Source: Bradyrhizobium huanghuaihaiense (GTDB taxonomy: Bacteria > Pseudomonadota > Alphaproteobacteria > Rhizobiales > Xanthobacteraceae). From it: a stretch of 64,000 nucleotides of DNA. Under the pieces are notes generated by a model, which saw only the letters and a program-made list of their open reading frames with translations, made no database searches and had not been told where the DNA came from. Shown here piece after piece: positions 9,705-18,308 of this stretch (the first letter of the stretch is position 1; each line of letters opens with the position of its first letter). Made by a program: the position numbers and the translations under genes. The DNA lies in NCBI RefSeq assembly GCF_007830635.1, contig NZ_VLLA01000017.1, forward strand, positions 62,001-126,000, read 5' to 3'.

Positions 9705-10087
9705 GGTGGAATCCTTTGGCTGCTCGATCGCCTCGTCAACGACAAACCAGGAAGACAGAAAACACTCTCGCATTGTCTGGTCGAGATTGCCCGGTTCGGC
9801 GATTATCTCGCCCGCGCCTGCGATCCGCCGCCCGGCAACACCGTCATTTAGCGAGGGCCGTTACGCCTATCGACATTGCGCTGGGCACCATTATCGGAGG
9901 AAACACTTGTAGGTAGTTGAAAGCTTCACCGGATGGATGCGCGAAATATTTTCGCCAATACCTTTCATATGGCGGGTTTCCCAAATTGTTTCTTCAATCC
10001 CCGCGGTGAAGCGTTCGTCGGCGACGGCGTGCTGTTCATCGACGATCGCCATCGGCGCGCCCGCGCCAGCCTTCCGCTCCTGCAGCT
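9705..10087. other. Intergenic stretch with one doubtful short ORF
   Basis: A 66-codon minus-strand frame (GTG at 10091, stop at 9891) overlaps the stop of the upstream glycosyltransferase as GTGA, which would suit translational coupling. Its residues match no family I know and it may be the tail of a lost gene. Nothing else is seen. Confidence 0.35.
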
Positions 10088-11092
10088 TCACGAAAGAACG
10101 CGTTCGTACAAAGATTGTATTCGCCTCGCGACCGTTGCAAGCGAAAGTTCATGGACCGCGGCATAGCCACCGGAAAGACGCTTTCTACGGACCAGCACCT
10201 TCTCTGCAGCTTCCGCGATAGAAGTCGGCTCGTCAGACACGATGTAACATCCTTCGAACTCTTTAATTCGCTCGGCCACATCGCCAACATCGACGGAAAC
10301 AATCGGTAGATTGCAGGCAAGAGCTTCTTTTACAATGTTCGGAGAACCCTCATGAGCGGACGTTAGCAGCAAACAATCGACGGCGTTCAGGAAGCGCGCG
10401 ACTTCTTCCTGAGGTCTCTTATCAAGTGTGACCAATTGGGCAGATGGATTGGATTTTCGAACCAACTCAAAAGCGGCTTCGGCGAGCGGGTATCTCTTAT
10501 AACCCCCTGCCGAGGGCCTGCCTGCAAATAGGACGTGCTGCTCGTCTTCCTTTAGACCCACTTCGTGCTTAGCGACCGTTCTGGGATAGAAGACATCAAG
10601 ATCTATCCCATTGGAAATGATGGACGTTGTTTTGGCGCGAAGATATTTTGCAAGGCCGGCACTCTTCGCAATATTGTGAGCCGTCGCACACGACAATAAA
10701 CGGGAGAATAGTCCGTGCAACACTCGATTCGAGAATCGATATTCTCCCCGCTCGTTGCAATCTCCATATACGTCGTTGCCCATAAAAGACACAACGAGTG
10801 GCAGGGTAGTAGCGAATCTGGCTGTCCAGCCTGAGTACATATAATGCGCATGAACGATATCGTACTGCCTCGAACGCACAGCCTTCCGTACTTCAGCAAT
10901 ACCCTTAATATATTTGCCAATGCCTGTGCTCTTGAGCAGGCAAACATCAACATCAATCCCACGCTTCGCTAGCGACTCCACTTGAGTGCGGATGAAAACG
11001 CCCGCAGACGGATTCTGTGCAGTAGGGTACGCGCCCGTAACATGCAGAACAATCAACGCAGCTTGCTCCTTGTGGCCTCCGGGAATGGCCAT
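10088..11092 (-). CDS. Glycosyltransferase family 4 (TuaC/EpsF-like)
   Basis: A 334-residue GT-B glycosyltransferase. The N-terminus has the HVTGAYPTAQNPSAGVF pattern typical of TuaC-like enzymes and DIVHAHYMYSG; the C-terminal domain has SNGIDLDVF, FAGRPSAGGYKR and the donor-binding HEGSPNIVKEALAC segment with its EX7E-type glutamates. It is cytoplasmic and presumably transfers a hexose from a nucleotide sugar to the growing repeat unit. Base composition is lower in GC than the flanking operon genes, as in the next gene upstream, so the two may have arrived together. A gap of about 150 bp separates it from the preceding glycosyltransferase. Confidence 0.9.
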   Translation of the reverse strand: MAIPGGHKEQAALIVLHVTGAYPTAQNPSAGVFIRTQVESLAKRGIDVDVCLLKSTGIGKYIKGIAEVRKAVRSRQYDIVHAHYMYSGWTARFATTLPLVVSFMGNDVYGDCNERGEYRFSNRVLHGLFSRLLSCATAHNIAKSAGLAKYLRAKTTSIISNGIDLDVFYPRTVAKHEVGLKEDEQHVLFAGRPSAGGYKRYPLAEAAFELVRKSNPSAQLVTLDKRPQEEVARFLNAVDCLLLTSAHEGSPNIVKEALACNLPIVSVDVGDVAERIKEFEGCYIVSDEPTSIAEAAEKVLVRRKRLSGGYAAVHELSLATVARRIQSLYERVLS

Positions 11093-11243
11093 TCGCTCAC
11101 CCGGCGCACGTCAAAAACCCCGTTTGATGGCCAAATAGGAAATCAGATCCAGCTCGACTATCGCAATCCCGCACATAGCGACCAATGCTTCTCAACAGGC
11201 TCCAATTACGGTCGTTCGATCAATCTGAGGCCCCAGCTCGCAA

Positions 11244-12383
11244 TCAAACCGCAAAAGGCACCCTATTCCCGCTTGCCAATTGCCGAAACAGCTCAACGTG
11301 CTTCTGCACCATTTGCTCAATCCCGAACTTCTCCTCGACGAGCACCCGTCCTGCACGACCGAACGCGCTTCCAATGTCAGGACAGTCGACAATTTCCCTT
11401 ATCCGCGACGCCAGTGCATTTTCGTCTCCGAATGGAATTAGGAATCCATTCTCTCCGTCCTTGACGATTTCGCGATTGCCCGCCACGTCTGTGGCTATGA
11501 CCGGCTTTTCCAGCGCCATGTACTCTAGAATCACATTAGAGATTCCCTCTCCGTTTGTTGAGACCAATACTCCGACGGAAAAGGTTCTTATGACTTCTTC
11601 GACCCGTTTCCTGACTCCCAGAATGCGCACATTCGAAAGACCGTCGCGCTTCACACGCTCCATGAAGCTTTCAAGATCTGGTCCTTCGCCCACAGCGACG
11701 AATGTAATGTCCTTCCGCTCGCTGCACACCAATTTTGCCGCCTTGAAGAACGTACTATAGTCTCTCTCTCGATGAAATCTTCCGACCATACCGACTACGT
11801 GTTTGGTTCTTATATCCATCGAACGCTTGACGTCGTTGACGTCCGGAAGATTGTTTATTCGATCAAAATCAAAACCGTTTCGTATACAAAGAGCTTTTTT
11901 GCCTTCAACTCGAAAAGCTCTAAGTCCCGCTAAAGAATTTGCCAATATTACAGTTGAAAATGGAGCTGTCAGACGTAAACGTCGGTACGTATAATCCTTC
12001 AAATTCAGATGGGGCGGTGCGTTTTGTATCATTGCATTGATCAAAGCTGATCGAGATATCAACGCGATTGGTGACGCATACACCGAACACATCGACTCCC
12101 ACGAATATATTATGTTCGGTCGGTATCGTCTCGCCAGGCCATATAGCTTTTCGAAAATACTGAAGTCCCATTGTCGGCTTCTTCTGATGATGTGTATTTT
12201 TATTCCCAGTGACCTAATCTCGTCATAGTGGATGGTATCTGAAAGAACGACGAGTTCGTTAATGAACCCATCTAGTTTGCTGAACCCACGCAGCAATTCA
12301 ACCAGTTGCCGCTCCTTCCCCCCGGAGGCCAACGTGTCGGTTATATGCAGAACCCTGATCGCGGGCCTTGACGAATTCAGCAT
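11244..12383 (-). CDS. Glycosyltransferase family 4
   Basis: A 379-residue GT4-type enzyme. The ATG at 12383 (MLNSSRPAIRVLHITDTL) is preferred to an upstream TTG because it directly precedes the fold and has GAGG just before it. Features are the glycine loop LASGGKERQ at the N-terminus, ILANSLAGLRAF, VGMVGRFHRERD, VGEGPDLESFME and the donor-site NGEGISNVILEYMALEKPVIATDVAGN segment, which is textbook GT4. It is cytoplasmic and acts in repeat-unit assembly. It lies immediately downstream of the acetyltransferase remnant, so the junction around 12423-12521 is probably where a rearrangement removed the rest of that gene. GC content is below that of the DegT and dehydrogenase genes upstream. Confidence 0.9.
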   Translation of the reverse strand: MLNSSRPAIRVLHITDTLASGGKERQLVELLRGFSKLDGFINELVVLSDTIHYDEIRSLGIKIHIIRRSRQWDFSIFEKLYGLARRYRPNIIYSWESMCSVYASPIALISRSALINAMIQNAPPHLNLKDYTYRRLRLTAPFSTVILANSLAGLRAFRVEGKKALCIRNGFDFDRINNLPDVNDVKRSMDIRTKHVVGMVGRFHRERDYSTFFKAAKLVCSERKDITFVAVGEGPDLESFMERVKRDGLSNVRILGVRKRVEEVIRTFSVGVLVSTNGEGISNVILEYMALEKPVIATDVAGNREIVKDGENGFLIPFGDENALASRIREIVDCPDIGSAFGRAGRVLVEEKFGIEQMVQKHVELFRQLASGNRVPFAV

Positions 12384-12520
12384 TCCCTCACCCGACCTTA
12401 TGACCGCAGTCCCAGCGCTCAACCGAAATTAGGACTTTGATATAGGTTGATGTACGTTGGCGACGCAGAGGATCCTCACGATTAGTGTTGCCTCGACGCT
12501 TGGCACGAACTGCCACCGGG

Positions 12521-12668
12521 TCATGCGCCGCTCTCAATCACGACATGCGGGTGATGACCACCTGGTTACCCTCGTAACACCAGGCCGCACCACAGCGAAC
12601 TCGGCGATCGTCACGTCCGCACCGATCGCCTCGGTCTCGACCACCGCCCATGCACTGTTTCGATTCAT
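12521..12668 (-). pseudogene. Remnant of a WbpD/WlbB-type sugar N-acetyltransferase
   Basis: The start codon overlaps the DegT stop as TGATG, a typical coupled start. The first 30 or so residues (MNRNSAWAVVETEAIGADVT, then IAEFAVVRPGV) match the N-terminus of hexapeptide UDP-sugar acetyltransferases. After GVT the frame is lost. Allowing a 1-base deletion gives GNQVVI, and a second 1-base deletion gives HPHVVIESG, the expected continuation of the first coils of the beta-helix. Homology then stops at about 12521. Intact family members have about 190 residues, so this copy is frameshifted twice and truncated. In wbp/wlb pathways this enzyme acetylates the 3-amino group made by the adjacent DegT enzyme. 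Confidence 0.8.
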
Positions 12669-13846
12669 CACCACTCCTTCCCGACATCGGCCTGCAGCGC
12701 AGCGGACGAATACGTCGACTTCCGCTGCAAGTTCTTGTGACCGTCCTGCTCGGCCGCAGCGCGCGCAATCGCGGCGACACGGCGCACTTGGTCGCGTGTG
12801 AGCTCGGGAAACATGGGCAGGGACAATGATCGAGCGGCCATCGCTTCGCAGCACGGCAAGTCGCCCTGCCTGTAGCCGAGATGCTCGAGAGCAGGCTGTA
12901 GGTGGAGCGGTAACGGATAGTGGATCCCGGTCGCCACGCCGGCTTCGTCCAACTTGGTTCGCATTGCGTCACGATCGTTCGTGGTGATTACATACAAATG
13001 GTAGACGTGTGTCGACCCCTCTCGAACGAACGGCGTCTCGATCCCCGACTGCGCCAATTCAGTGGCGTACCACTCCGCAGCGCGCCGCCGATTGGTGTTC
13101 CATTCATCCAGACGCCGGAGCTTGACCTGCAGGACTGCCGCCTGGAGCGCGTCGAGCCGGCTGTTGAACCCGATCTCGGCGTGGCTGTAGTGAGTGGTTC
13201 GACCGTGGTCACGCAGTCGTTCGATCCGCTGGGCGATCGCGGCATTGTTGGTGGTGACCGCTCCGCCGTCGCCATAGGCGCCGAGATTCTTCGCTGGATA
13301 AAACGAGAAACATGCGACATCGCCGAGCGCCCCCGTTCGGACCCCCTGATATTCCGCCCCGTGCGCTTGGGCTGCGTCTTCTAGTACATAGAGGCCGCGC
13401 CGCCGTGCGATGTCCTTGATTGGACCCATGTCAGCCGGCTGCCCGAAGAGGTGGACTGCGATGATTGCTCTTGTACGGTCCGTTACGGCGCGCTCGATCA
13501 TCTCGGGATCGATCGTGTAAGTGTCCGGATCGATATCGACGAACACAGGCCGCGCTCCCGTCGCCACGATGGCGGCCGCGGTGGCGATGAAGGTATGGGC
13601 GGTTGTGATCACCTCGTCGCCATGACCAATACCCAAGGCCCGCAGCGCCAGATGAAGCCCGTCCGTGCCGTTCGCCACACCGCGCGCGTAGCGCACCTGG
13701 CAATACGCGGCGAAATCTCTTTCGAACGAGGCAAGCGCCTCGCCACCTACGAACTGCGCGGAGTCGAGAACGCCTAGAATTGCTTCGGCCACGTCGTCTT
13801 TTAGCGTCTCATATTGCGCTTTGAGATCGACAAACGGAATGTGCAT
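12668..13846 (-). CDS. DegT/DnrJ/EryC1/StrS sugar aminotransferase (WbpE/WlbC-like)
   Basis: A 392-residue PLP-dependent aminotransferase; MHIPFVDLKAQY (13846) is the family's usual start. The PLP-binding Lys sits in SFYPAKNLGAYGDGG, with the preceding VLEDAAQAHGA loop and the HTFIATAAAIVATGARPVFVDID core. WbpE/WlbC enzymes transfer an amino group to the 3-keto position of UDP-GlcNAc-uronic acid. Two neighbours fit that pathway: a Gfo/Idh dehydrogenase two genes upstream and the acetyltransferase remnant directly downstream. It is soluble and cytoplasmic, and probably co-transcribed with the sugar transferase that ends at 13890, 43 bp before this start. Another 3- or 4-amino sugar cannot be excluded. 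Confidence 0.92.
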   Translation of the reverse strand: MHIPFVDLKAQYETLKDDVAEAILGVLDSAQFVGGEALASFERDFAAYCQVRYARGVANGTDGLHLALRALGIGHGDEVITTAHTFIATAAAIVATGARPVFVDIDPDTYTIDPEMIERAVTDRTRAIIAVHLFGQPADMGPIKDIARRRGLYVLEDAAQAHGAEYQGVRTGALGDVACFSFYPAKNLGAYGDGGAVTTNNAAIAQRIERLRDHGRTTHYSHAEIGFNSRLDALQAAVLQVKLRRLDEWNTNRRRAAEWYATELAQSGIETPFVREGSTHVYHLYVITTNDRDAMRTKLDEAGVATGIHYPLPLHLQPALEHLGYRQGDLPCCEAMAARSLSLPMFPELTRDQVRRVAAIARAAAEQDGHKNLQRKSTYSSAALQADVGKEW

Positions 13847-13889
13847 TTTTTCCAACCTCACGAGACTCCGTCTTTGTTTCCAGAGAACG

Positions 13890-14606
13890 TCATCGAGCAC
13901 CGTGCCCCCGCAGAACCGCGGGAAACGTCAGGGCAATCAACTTCAGGTCGGTCAATAGGGTCCAGTTCATTGCATATTCGACGTCCATCTCGAGCATCAC
14001 CTCGGGGCTGACACGACCCCGACCGCGCACCTGGCAAAGTCCGGTTATCCCGGGCTTCACAATGTGACGCTTATGGTGCCAGTCCCGGAAGTATTCGAGT
14101 TCATAGGGAATCGCTGGCCGCGGACCGACGATGCTCATTTCGCCCCGCAATACGTTGAGGAATTGAGGCAGTTCGTCGAGGCTGGTTCTCCGCAGCCACC
14201 GTCCCACGCGCGTCACGCGAGGATCGTCCGTCAGCTTGTATGGGGCGGCGGGGTCGTTCGAGAGGAGTTCCTTTGCCCAAGCCCTCCGGATCGCCTCGCG
14301 ATGGACGTTTTCGTCGGCGTTGTGGTGGAGTGTCCGGAATTTGAAGCAGTCGAACGGCTTCTCGTCTCGCCCGATGCGACGTTGGCGAAAGACCGCTGGC
14401 CCGGGACTGTCGAGATGGATTGCTATCCACACCACGATGAAGACGAGGGCCAGCGGCACGATCGCGATAACGCTGATCGCGACGTCGAGCGCCCGCTTGC
14501 CGAATTCCCGCGGGGTCGCCTTCCGTCGCGTGGCGTCATGCGACGGCAATTTCGGGACCTCCCGCCGGCATGCTCCGCCGCCGAAATATCCGTTGATCCT
14601 TGCCAT
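13890..14606 (-). CDS. Priming sugar-1-phosphate transferase (bacterial sugar transferase family)
   Basis: A 238-residue membrane-bound phosphoglycosyl transferase that loads the first sugar phosphate onto undecaprenyl phosphate. One N-terminal hydrophobic segment (LDVAISVIAIVPLALVFIVV) precedes the catalytic domain with DCFKFRTL, the DELPQFLNVLRGEMSIVGPRP motif holding the Asp-Glu pair, and KPGITGLCQVRGRG. This is the short form without the long N-terminal domain of WbaP/ExoY relatives with five helices. I use the ATG at 14606; it overlaps the end of the dehydrogenase gene by about 70 bp, and no later start lies before the membrane segment. It is probably the initiating enzyme of the cluster. 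Confidence 0.93.
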   Translation of the reverse strand: MARINGYFGGGACRREVPKLPSHDATRRKATPREFGKRALDVAISVIAIVPLALVFIVVWIAIHLDSPGPAVFRQRRIGRDEKPFDCFKFRTLHHNADENVHREAIRRAWAKELLSNDPAAPYKLTDDPRVTRVGRWLRRTSLDELPQFLNVLRGEMSIVGPRPAIPYELEYFRDWHHKRHIVKPGITGLCQVRGRGRVSPEVMLEMDVEYAMNWTLLTDLKLIALTFPAVLRGHGAR

Positions 14607-15657
14607 TGCTACGGTGCTTGTGCTTGAGCCGTAGACACGCCGATGCCGCCTCGAGCGCTTCGACAACGCGCAGCCCGTGCATTCCGTCCGCGCACGGCCG
14701 TTCCCCGGTCACGATCGCATTGACAAAGTCGAGTATCTCGAGCTTCAGCGGTTCACTGCTGGAAATCGCGGGGATATGCACGTCGCCATGATGATAGGCC
14801 GACTGGAAATCGGCATAGGAGTCGCCGTCGATCCGCGGCCTGAAGCGCTTCTGGTAAACGCGCACTTTTTCGGACGGCTGCACGTCGTCGAACACCAGCA
14901 TCGCATCGCTTCCGACGATCGTGATCTGGCGCACCTTGACCGGGTCCAACCAGGAAACATGCACATGGGCGGTCGGGCCGCTCTTGAAGCCCATCTTGGC
15001 GTAAACAACATCCTCGACGTTGGGCAGAACGTGCGCGCAACCCCAGGCGCCGATGGTTTGCGGCACCTCCTCCAGCAAGCAGAAGATGATCGAGAGGTCG
15101 TGCGGCGCCAAGTCCCAAAGGACGTTGGCGTCCTGCCGGTAGAGACCGAGATTAAGACGCCGCGAATCTATGTAGTAAAGCTCGCCGAGAGATCCGCTCT
15201 TGATCATCTGGCGCATGACACCGACCGCCGGGTGATACTCGAACGTGTGCCCGACCATCAGCACGCGCTTGCGCTTTTCGGCGATCGCATTCAACTCGCG
15301 GCATTGCGCGCTCGTCATGGCGAGCGGCTTCTCGACGAGCGCGTGCTTTCCGGCCTGGAGCACCGCTCGCGCCAATTCAAAGTGCGTCTCTACAGGGGTG
15401 GCGACAATGACACCGTCTATAGAAGGGTTATTCAGTACCGCGCCGATATCATGCGAAACAGCGACAGAAGGATATTGTGAACGGATATATTCCAATCTAT
15501 CAGGACGCGGATCAACGGCCATCGACAACCTTGCATCGCGTATATCGCAGCTGACGCGGATGTGTTTCGAACCCCAGTAGCCGCAACCGATGACCGCTAG
15601 CGAGGGGCCGTCGTTCCTGGTCCGCATTTCCGCGTCCTTATTCGCCATATTCGCCAT
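14536..15657 (-). CDS. Gfo/Idh/MocA-family UDP-sugar dehydrogenase (WlbA/WbpB-like)
   Basis: A 373-residue NAD(P)-dependent oxidoreductase. The N-terminal Rossmann motif is VIGCGYWGSKHIR, with DPRPDR ending the second strand and the family's EKPLAMT motif supplying the catalytic Lys. HTFEYHPAV and DLAPHDLSI follow in the C-terminal domain, as in UDP-GlcNAc(A) 3-dehydrogenases. The start is uncertain among Met codons at 15690, 15657 and nearby; 15657 is chosen because it is close to the fold. It is the first gene of the minus-strand arm and would make the 3-keto sugar used by the DegT aminotransferase at 12668. The exact substrate is inferred from that pairing. Confidence 0.9.
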   Translation of the reverse strand: MANMANKDAEMRTRNDGPSLAVIGCGYWGSKHIRVSCDIRDARLSMAVDPRPDRLEYIRSQYPSVAVSHDIGAVLNNPSIDGVIVATPVETHFELARAVLQAGKHALVEKPLAMTSAQCRELNAIAEKRKRVLMVGHTFEYHPAVGVMRQMIKSGSLGELYYIDSRRLNLGLYRQDANVLWDLAPHDLSIIFCLLEEVPQTIGAWGCAHVLPNVEDVVYAKMGFKSGPTAHVHVSWLDPVKVRQITIVGSDAMLVFDDVQPSEKVRVYQKRFRPRIDGDSYADFQSAYHHGDVHIPAISSSEPLKLEILDFVNAIVTGERPCADGMHGLRVVEALEAASACLRLKHKHRSNGKDQRIFRRRSMPAGGPEIAVA

Positions 15658-16094
15658 GTTGGCCCCTGTTTGAACGCGCTCAGCGTGCATCCATTCAAGA
15701 TAACCGATTGGGCGCGCGCGCCGCGGTAGAACAGGGATTATGATCTACGCTCTTTGGGGGTACACAGGTTGGACTCTCCCCCCGCCCCCTGCTCTCGTAG
15801 TGTTGGTCATAGCCAAAGTGATTGATTGGCTGGTCAACCACATAACGCCTTATCACTCCATGGGTTTTCAGCGCAGAGTCCGCGCCGATTGCGACAAGGA
15901 GCTGCCCGCATCGCCCATCGCAGATATGTTGGCCGACAGAACCATTGCGCCGGCGTCCTTCAGTGGAAACCTGGCGATCTTTGGTATAGGACTCCTCAAA
16001 AGAGGAGCACAGTCTCGAGGTCGCGGACGATCCGCAGGATGTCCGCTGGCCTTGCCGAGGGATGATGCGACAACCAGCAAGGAGCCCCCACGCC
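15658..16094. promoter_or_regulatory. Divergent intergenic region of the polysaccharide cluster
   Basis: This stretch separates the two oppositely oriented arms and so must hold promoters for both. I cannot name a convincing -35/-10 pair. It contains the glycosyltransferase 5' remnant (about 15909-15950) and a good ribosome-binding site AAGGAG at 16079-16084, 10 bp before the deacetylase-like gene. Confidence 0.5.
15909..15950 (-). pseudogene. Fragment of a glycosyltransferase 5' end
   Basis: On the minus strand, an ATG at 15945 opens MVLSANISAMGDAG, nearly the same as the MVLSANISAAGDAT start of the glycosyltransferase at 7123. The DNA match spans about 42 bp at roughly 80% identity and includes bases upstream of the ATG. 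No glycosyltransferase coding sequence continues beyond it, so it is a truncated duplicate or recombination scar. Confidence 0.65.
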
Positions 16095-17852
16095 ATGGAC
16101 ACGGGTTCTTCGATCGCACTTCTGCTCCGCAGCGACGACCCCCCATCGCCCGAGGATTGCAATCTAGCGGAAATCCTCGATTTTTTCGGAATTCCATGGA
16201 CGGCGCTGACAGTCAGCGAAGCGAACGGGGACAAGGTCGCATCGCTGACGGCAAGTCATCCGCAGTTCTCCATCCTGACTTCCGCGCGCTCGCTCGCCGA
16301 AACCTTGCAGCGCTGCAAGGCCGGAACGTTTCCGGCCTGGTTGGCGGCAGCCGCTTCCGTGTTCGTCTATGACTTTCAACCAGGGGATCCCTGCAGGGCT
16401 CTGCTGCGCCAGATCACGGGAGACCCGGAGGCGGATATCCGCGGCATCGACGCATGGCCGATAACCGTGTCCGTCACTGATGCTTTTCCAGACATGTGCG
16501 GGCCTATGTCAGCCCTGCAGATCCAACTGCAGCGCGGCGCCGCGGATACGGCGCTTGTCATCCAGGCTGGTGGCGGATTGCAGAGCATCGCCGCGGCGCC
16601 CGAGGGACATCTGTTCGCCGGATTTTCTCATTCCGGCGTGCGCTTTTTTGCCGACGCGTCACTGACGATGGTGGACATTCGCGAACGGGCTGCGACTTAT
16701 TTTGACGTGAAGAAGCGTTTCGCCGGTGCGGTGCCAATCGTGATGTATCTGAAGTGGTCGTTCCGCGACATCTGCTGGACTGCCTCCGAAACAAACGCGT
16801 GCCTGATCATCGACGATCCACCTCTGAGGCCACGGTACGGCTTTCTCGAATTTGGGGAGCTACTGCACTTGGCCAACAAACAGACGTTCGCGACGACCAT
16901 CGCCTTCATTCCATGGAACTGGCAACGAACAAATCGCGACACCGTTGCCGCCTTTCGGAAAAATAGCGAAAAACTATCCGTCTGTGTGCACGGCTGCGAT
17001 CACACCCGTGGTGAATTTGCAGCCCGTTCAGCCGAACTCCTCGACAGAAAACTGAAGACCGCCAAGTGTCGGATGCAGTCCCTTCTCAACAAGACCGCGC
17101 TTGATCATGAAAACGTAATGGTTTTCCCGCAAGGGGCATTCTCGCCGGAGGCAGCGTCGGCTCTTAAACGAAACGGTTTCGTCGCAGCAGTGAACACGGA
17201 AGTCGCACCAGCCGATGACACGTCGAACGAAACGACACTTGCCGACCTGTGGAGTGTCGCCATCGTCCGGTATGGGGGATTTTCGATCTTTACCCGGCGG
17301 TACATTCACCACGGCATTGAAAACTTCGCATTTGACGGACTCCTGGGCAAGCCGTGCTTCATCGCCGGGCATCACGACATTTTCCGGGGCCATGGCAGCG
17401 CACTGGCGGAGTTCCTCCGACAGCTTGCATCCTTGCGGTGGAAACTCTGTTGGCGGACTCTCGGGGACGCCGTTTGCCGCAGCTACAGCATTAAAGCCGG
17501 CGGCGGAACGAGCAAAATAAGGATGTTTTCTGAACAACTCCGCATCGAAAACAAGGAGGCGATGACGCGACGGATCCAAGTTATGAAGGAAGAACCACAG
17601 GTCGCCTCCTTGAAAACTGTTACAGTCAACCAGGAGATCGTCGCGCACGAATACATGGACGGATGTCTCAGACTGACCGTCGATATCCCGCCCGGCAGAA
17701 CGGCGGATATACGCTGTGTTTATCACGAACAGCCGGATGCTTTCCCAGATTCAGAATCGGTCTCATACCGACTTGGAGTGGCGGCTCGGCGATATCTATC
17801 CGAACTTCGTGACAACTACGGGTCCAGCGACCTGTTTCGTTTTCGCCTGTAG
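16095..17852 (+). CDS. Polysaccharide-deacetylase-like (CE4-fold) protein
   Basis: A 585-residue protein with no obvious signal peptide, started at MDTGSSIALL behind AAGGAG. The N-terminal 210 or so residues match nothing I know. The middle resembles an NodB/CE4-type barrel: a strand ending in the metal-binding-like pair Asp240-Asp241 (LIIDDPPLRPRYG), a histidine motif HGCDH at 299-303 and a later FIAGHHD segment. The C-terminal 90 residues look beta-rich. CE4 enzymes remove N- or O-acetyl groups from polysaccharides, so it may trim the polymer made here. Spacing of the metal ligands is only broadly right and activity is unproven. It is the first gene of the plus-strand arm. Confidence 0.7.
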   Translation: MDTGSSIALLLRSDDPPSPEDCNLAEILDFFGIPWTALTVSEANGDKVASLTASHPQFSILTSARSLAETLQRCKAGTFPAWLAAAASVFVYDFQPGDPCRALLRQITGDPEADIRGIDAWPITVSVTDAFPDMCGPMSALQIQLQRGAADTALVIQAGGGLQSIAAAPEGHLFAGFSHSGVRFFADASLTMVDIRERAATYFDVKKRFAGAVPIVMYLKWSFRDICWTASETNACLIIDDPPLRPRYGFLEFGELLHLANKQTFATTIAFIPWNWQRTNRDTVAAFRKNSEKLSVCVHGCDHTRGEFAARSAELLDRKLKTAKCRMQSLLNKTALDHENVMVFPQGAFSPEAASALKRNGFVAAVNTEVAPADDTSNETTLADLWSVAIVRYGGFSIFTRRYIHHGIENFAFDGLLGKPCFIAGHHDIFRGHGSALAEFLRQLASLRWKLCWRTLGDAVCRSYSIKAGGGTSKIRMFSEQLRIENKEAMTRRIQVMKEEPQVASLKTVTVNQEIVAHEYMDGCLRLTVDIPPGRTADIRCVYHEQPDAFPDSESVSYRLGVAARRYLSELRDNYGSSDLFRFRL

Positions 17853-18308
17853 CCGGGAGGCGCGCCGCAATTGAGCGTGATCATGCTGTTTCGGCCCAGG
17901 TACAATGCATGATGCTCCTAGCATGATGCTCTTGGCAGGTCGCTTCCTGCTCTGGCGGACTCCGACGCCTGACCCGATAGTCGCGTCCAAGCGGTCGTCA
18001 CTTGGCCTCGGGCGCTGCCCTGGTCTCGAAAGGGCATTGCTGGCGCGCTGGTCCGCGCGCACGCAGGCGGCGGTCTTGCCCGCCGCCAGGAGCACGTGTC
18101 GGAGCAGTCGAAAGGATTACCCCCAATTCGCAGAGTTCACGCAGCATCAGACGCTTGCACATGAGGCATGAGACGGCGAATCTCGCACACTATCTCAATC
18201 TGGTCACGAATGACATCAGCTGCGATCACATCTCCTCGCGGCATCATCCGTGATGCCGCGGGCGATGACGGCACGCAAAACGTCATTCGACAACATGGCC
18301 ATCGATAG
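17853..18308. other. Intergenic stretch with two hairpins and a short direct repeat
   Basis: No convincing gene. A tandem GCATGATGCTC repeat lies near 17910-17935, a GC hairpin with 8-bp arms at 18066-18087, and a perfect 10-bp stem at 18237-18260. The stretch separates the deacetylase-like gene from the polymerase gene and probably holds a terminator and/or a new promoter. Confidence 0.5.
18237..18260 (+). promoter_or_regulatory. Perfect 10-bp hairpin with TCCG loop upstream of the polymerase gene
   Basis: Arms CGCGGCATCA (18237-18246) and TGATGCCGCG (18251-18260) pair without mismatch around a 4-nt loop, 48 bp before the polymerase start. There is no T-run, so a leader-RNA structure or a protein-binding palindrome is as likely as a terminator. 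Confidence 0.5.

Noticed and set aside
18066..18087. GC hairpin with 8-bp arms as a terminator
   Set aside because: It is about 215 bp past the stop codon and lacks a T-run; arms of this GC-only kind arise easily in this sequence.
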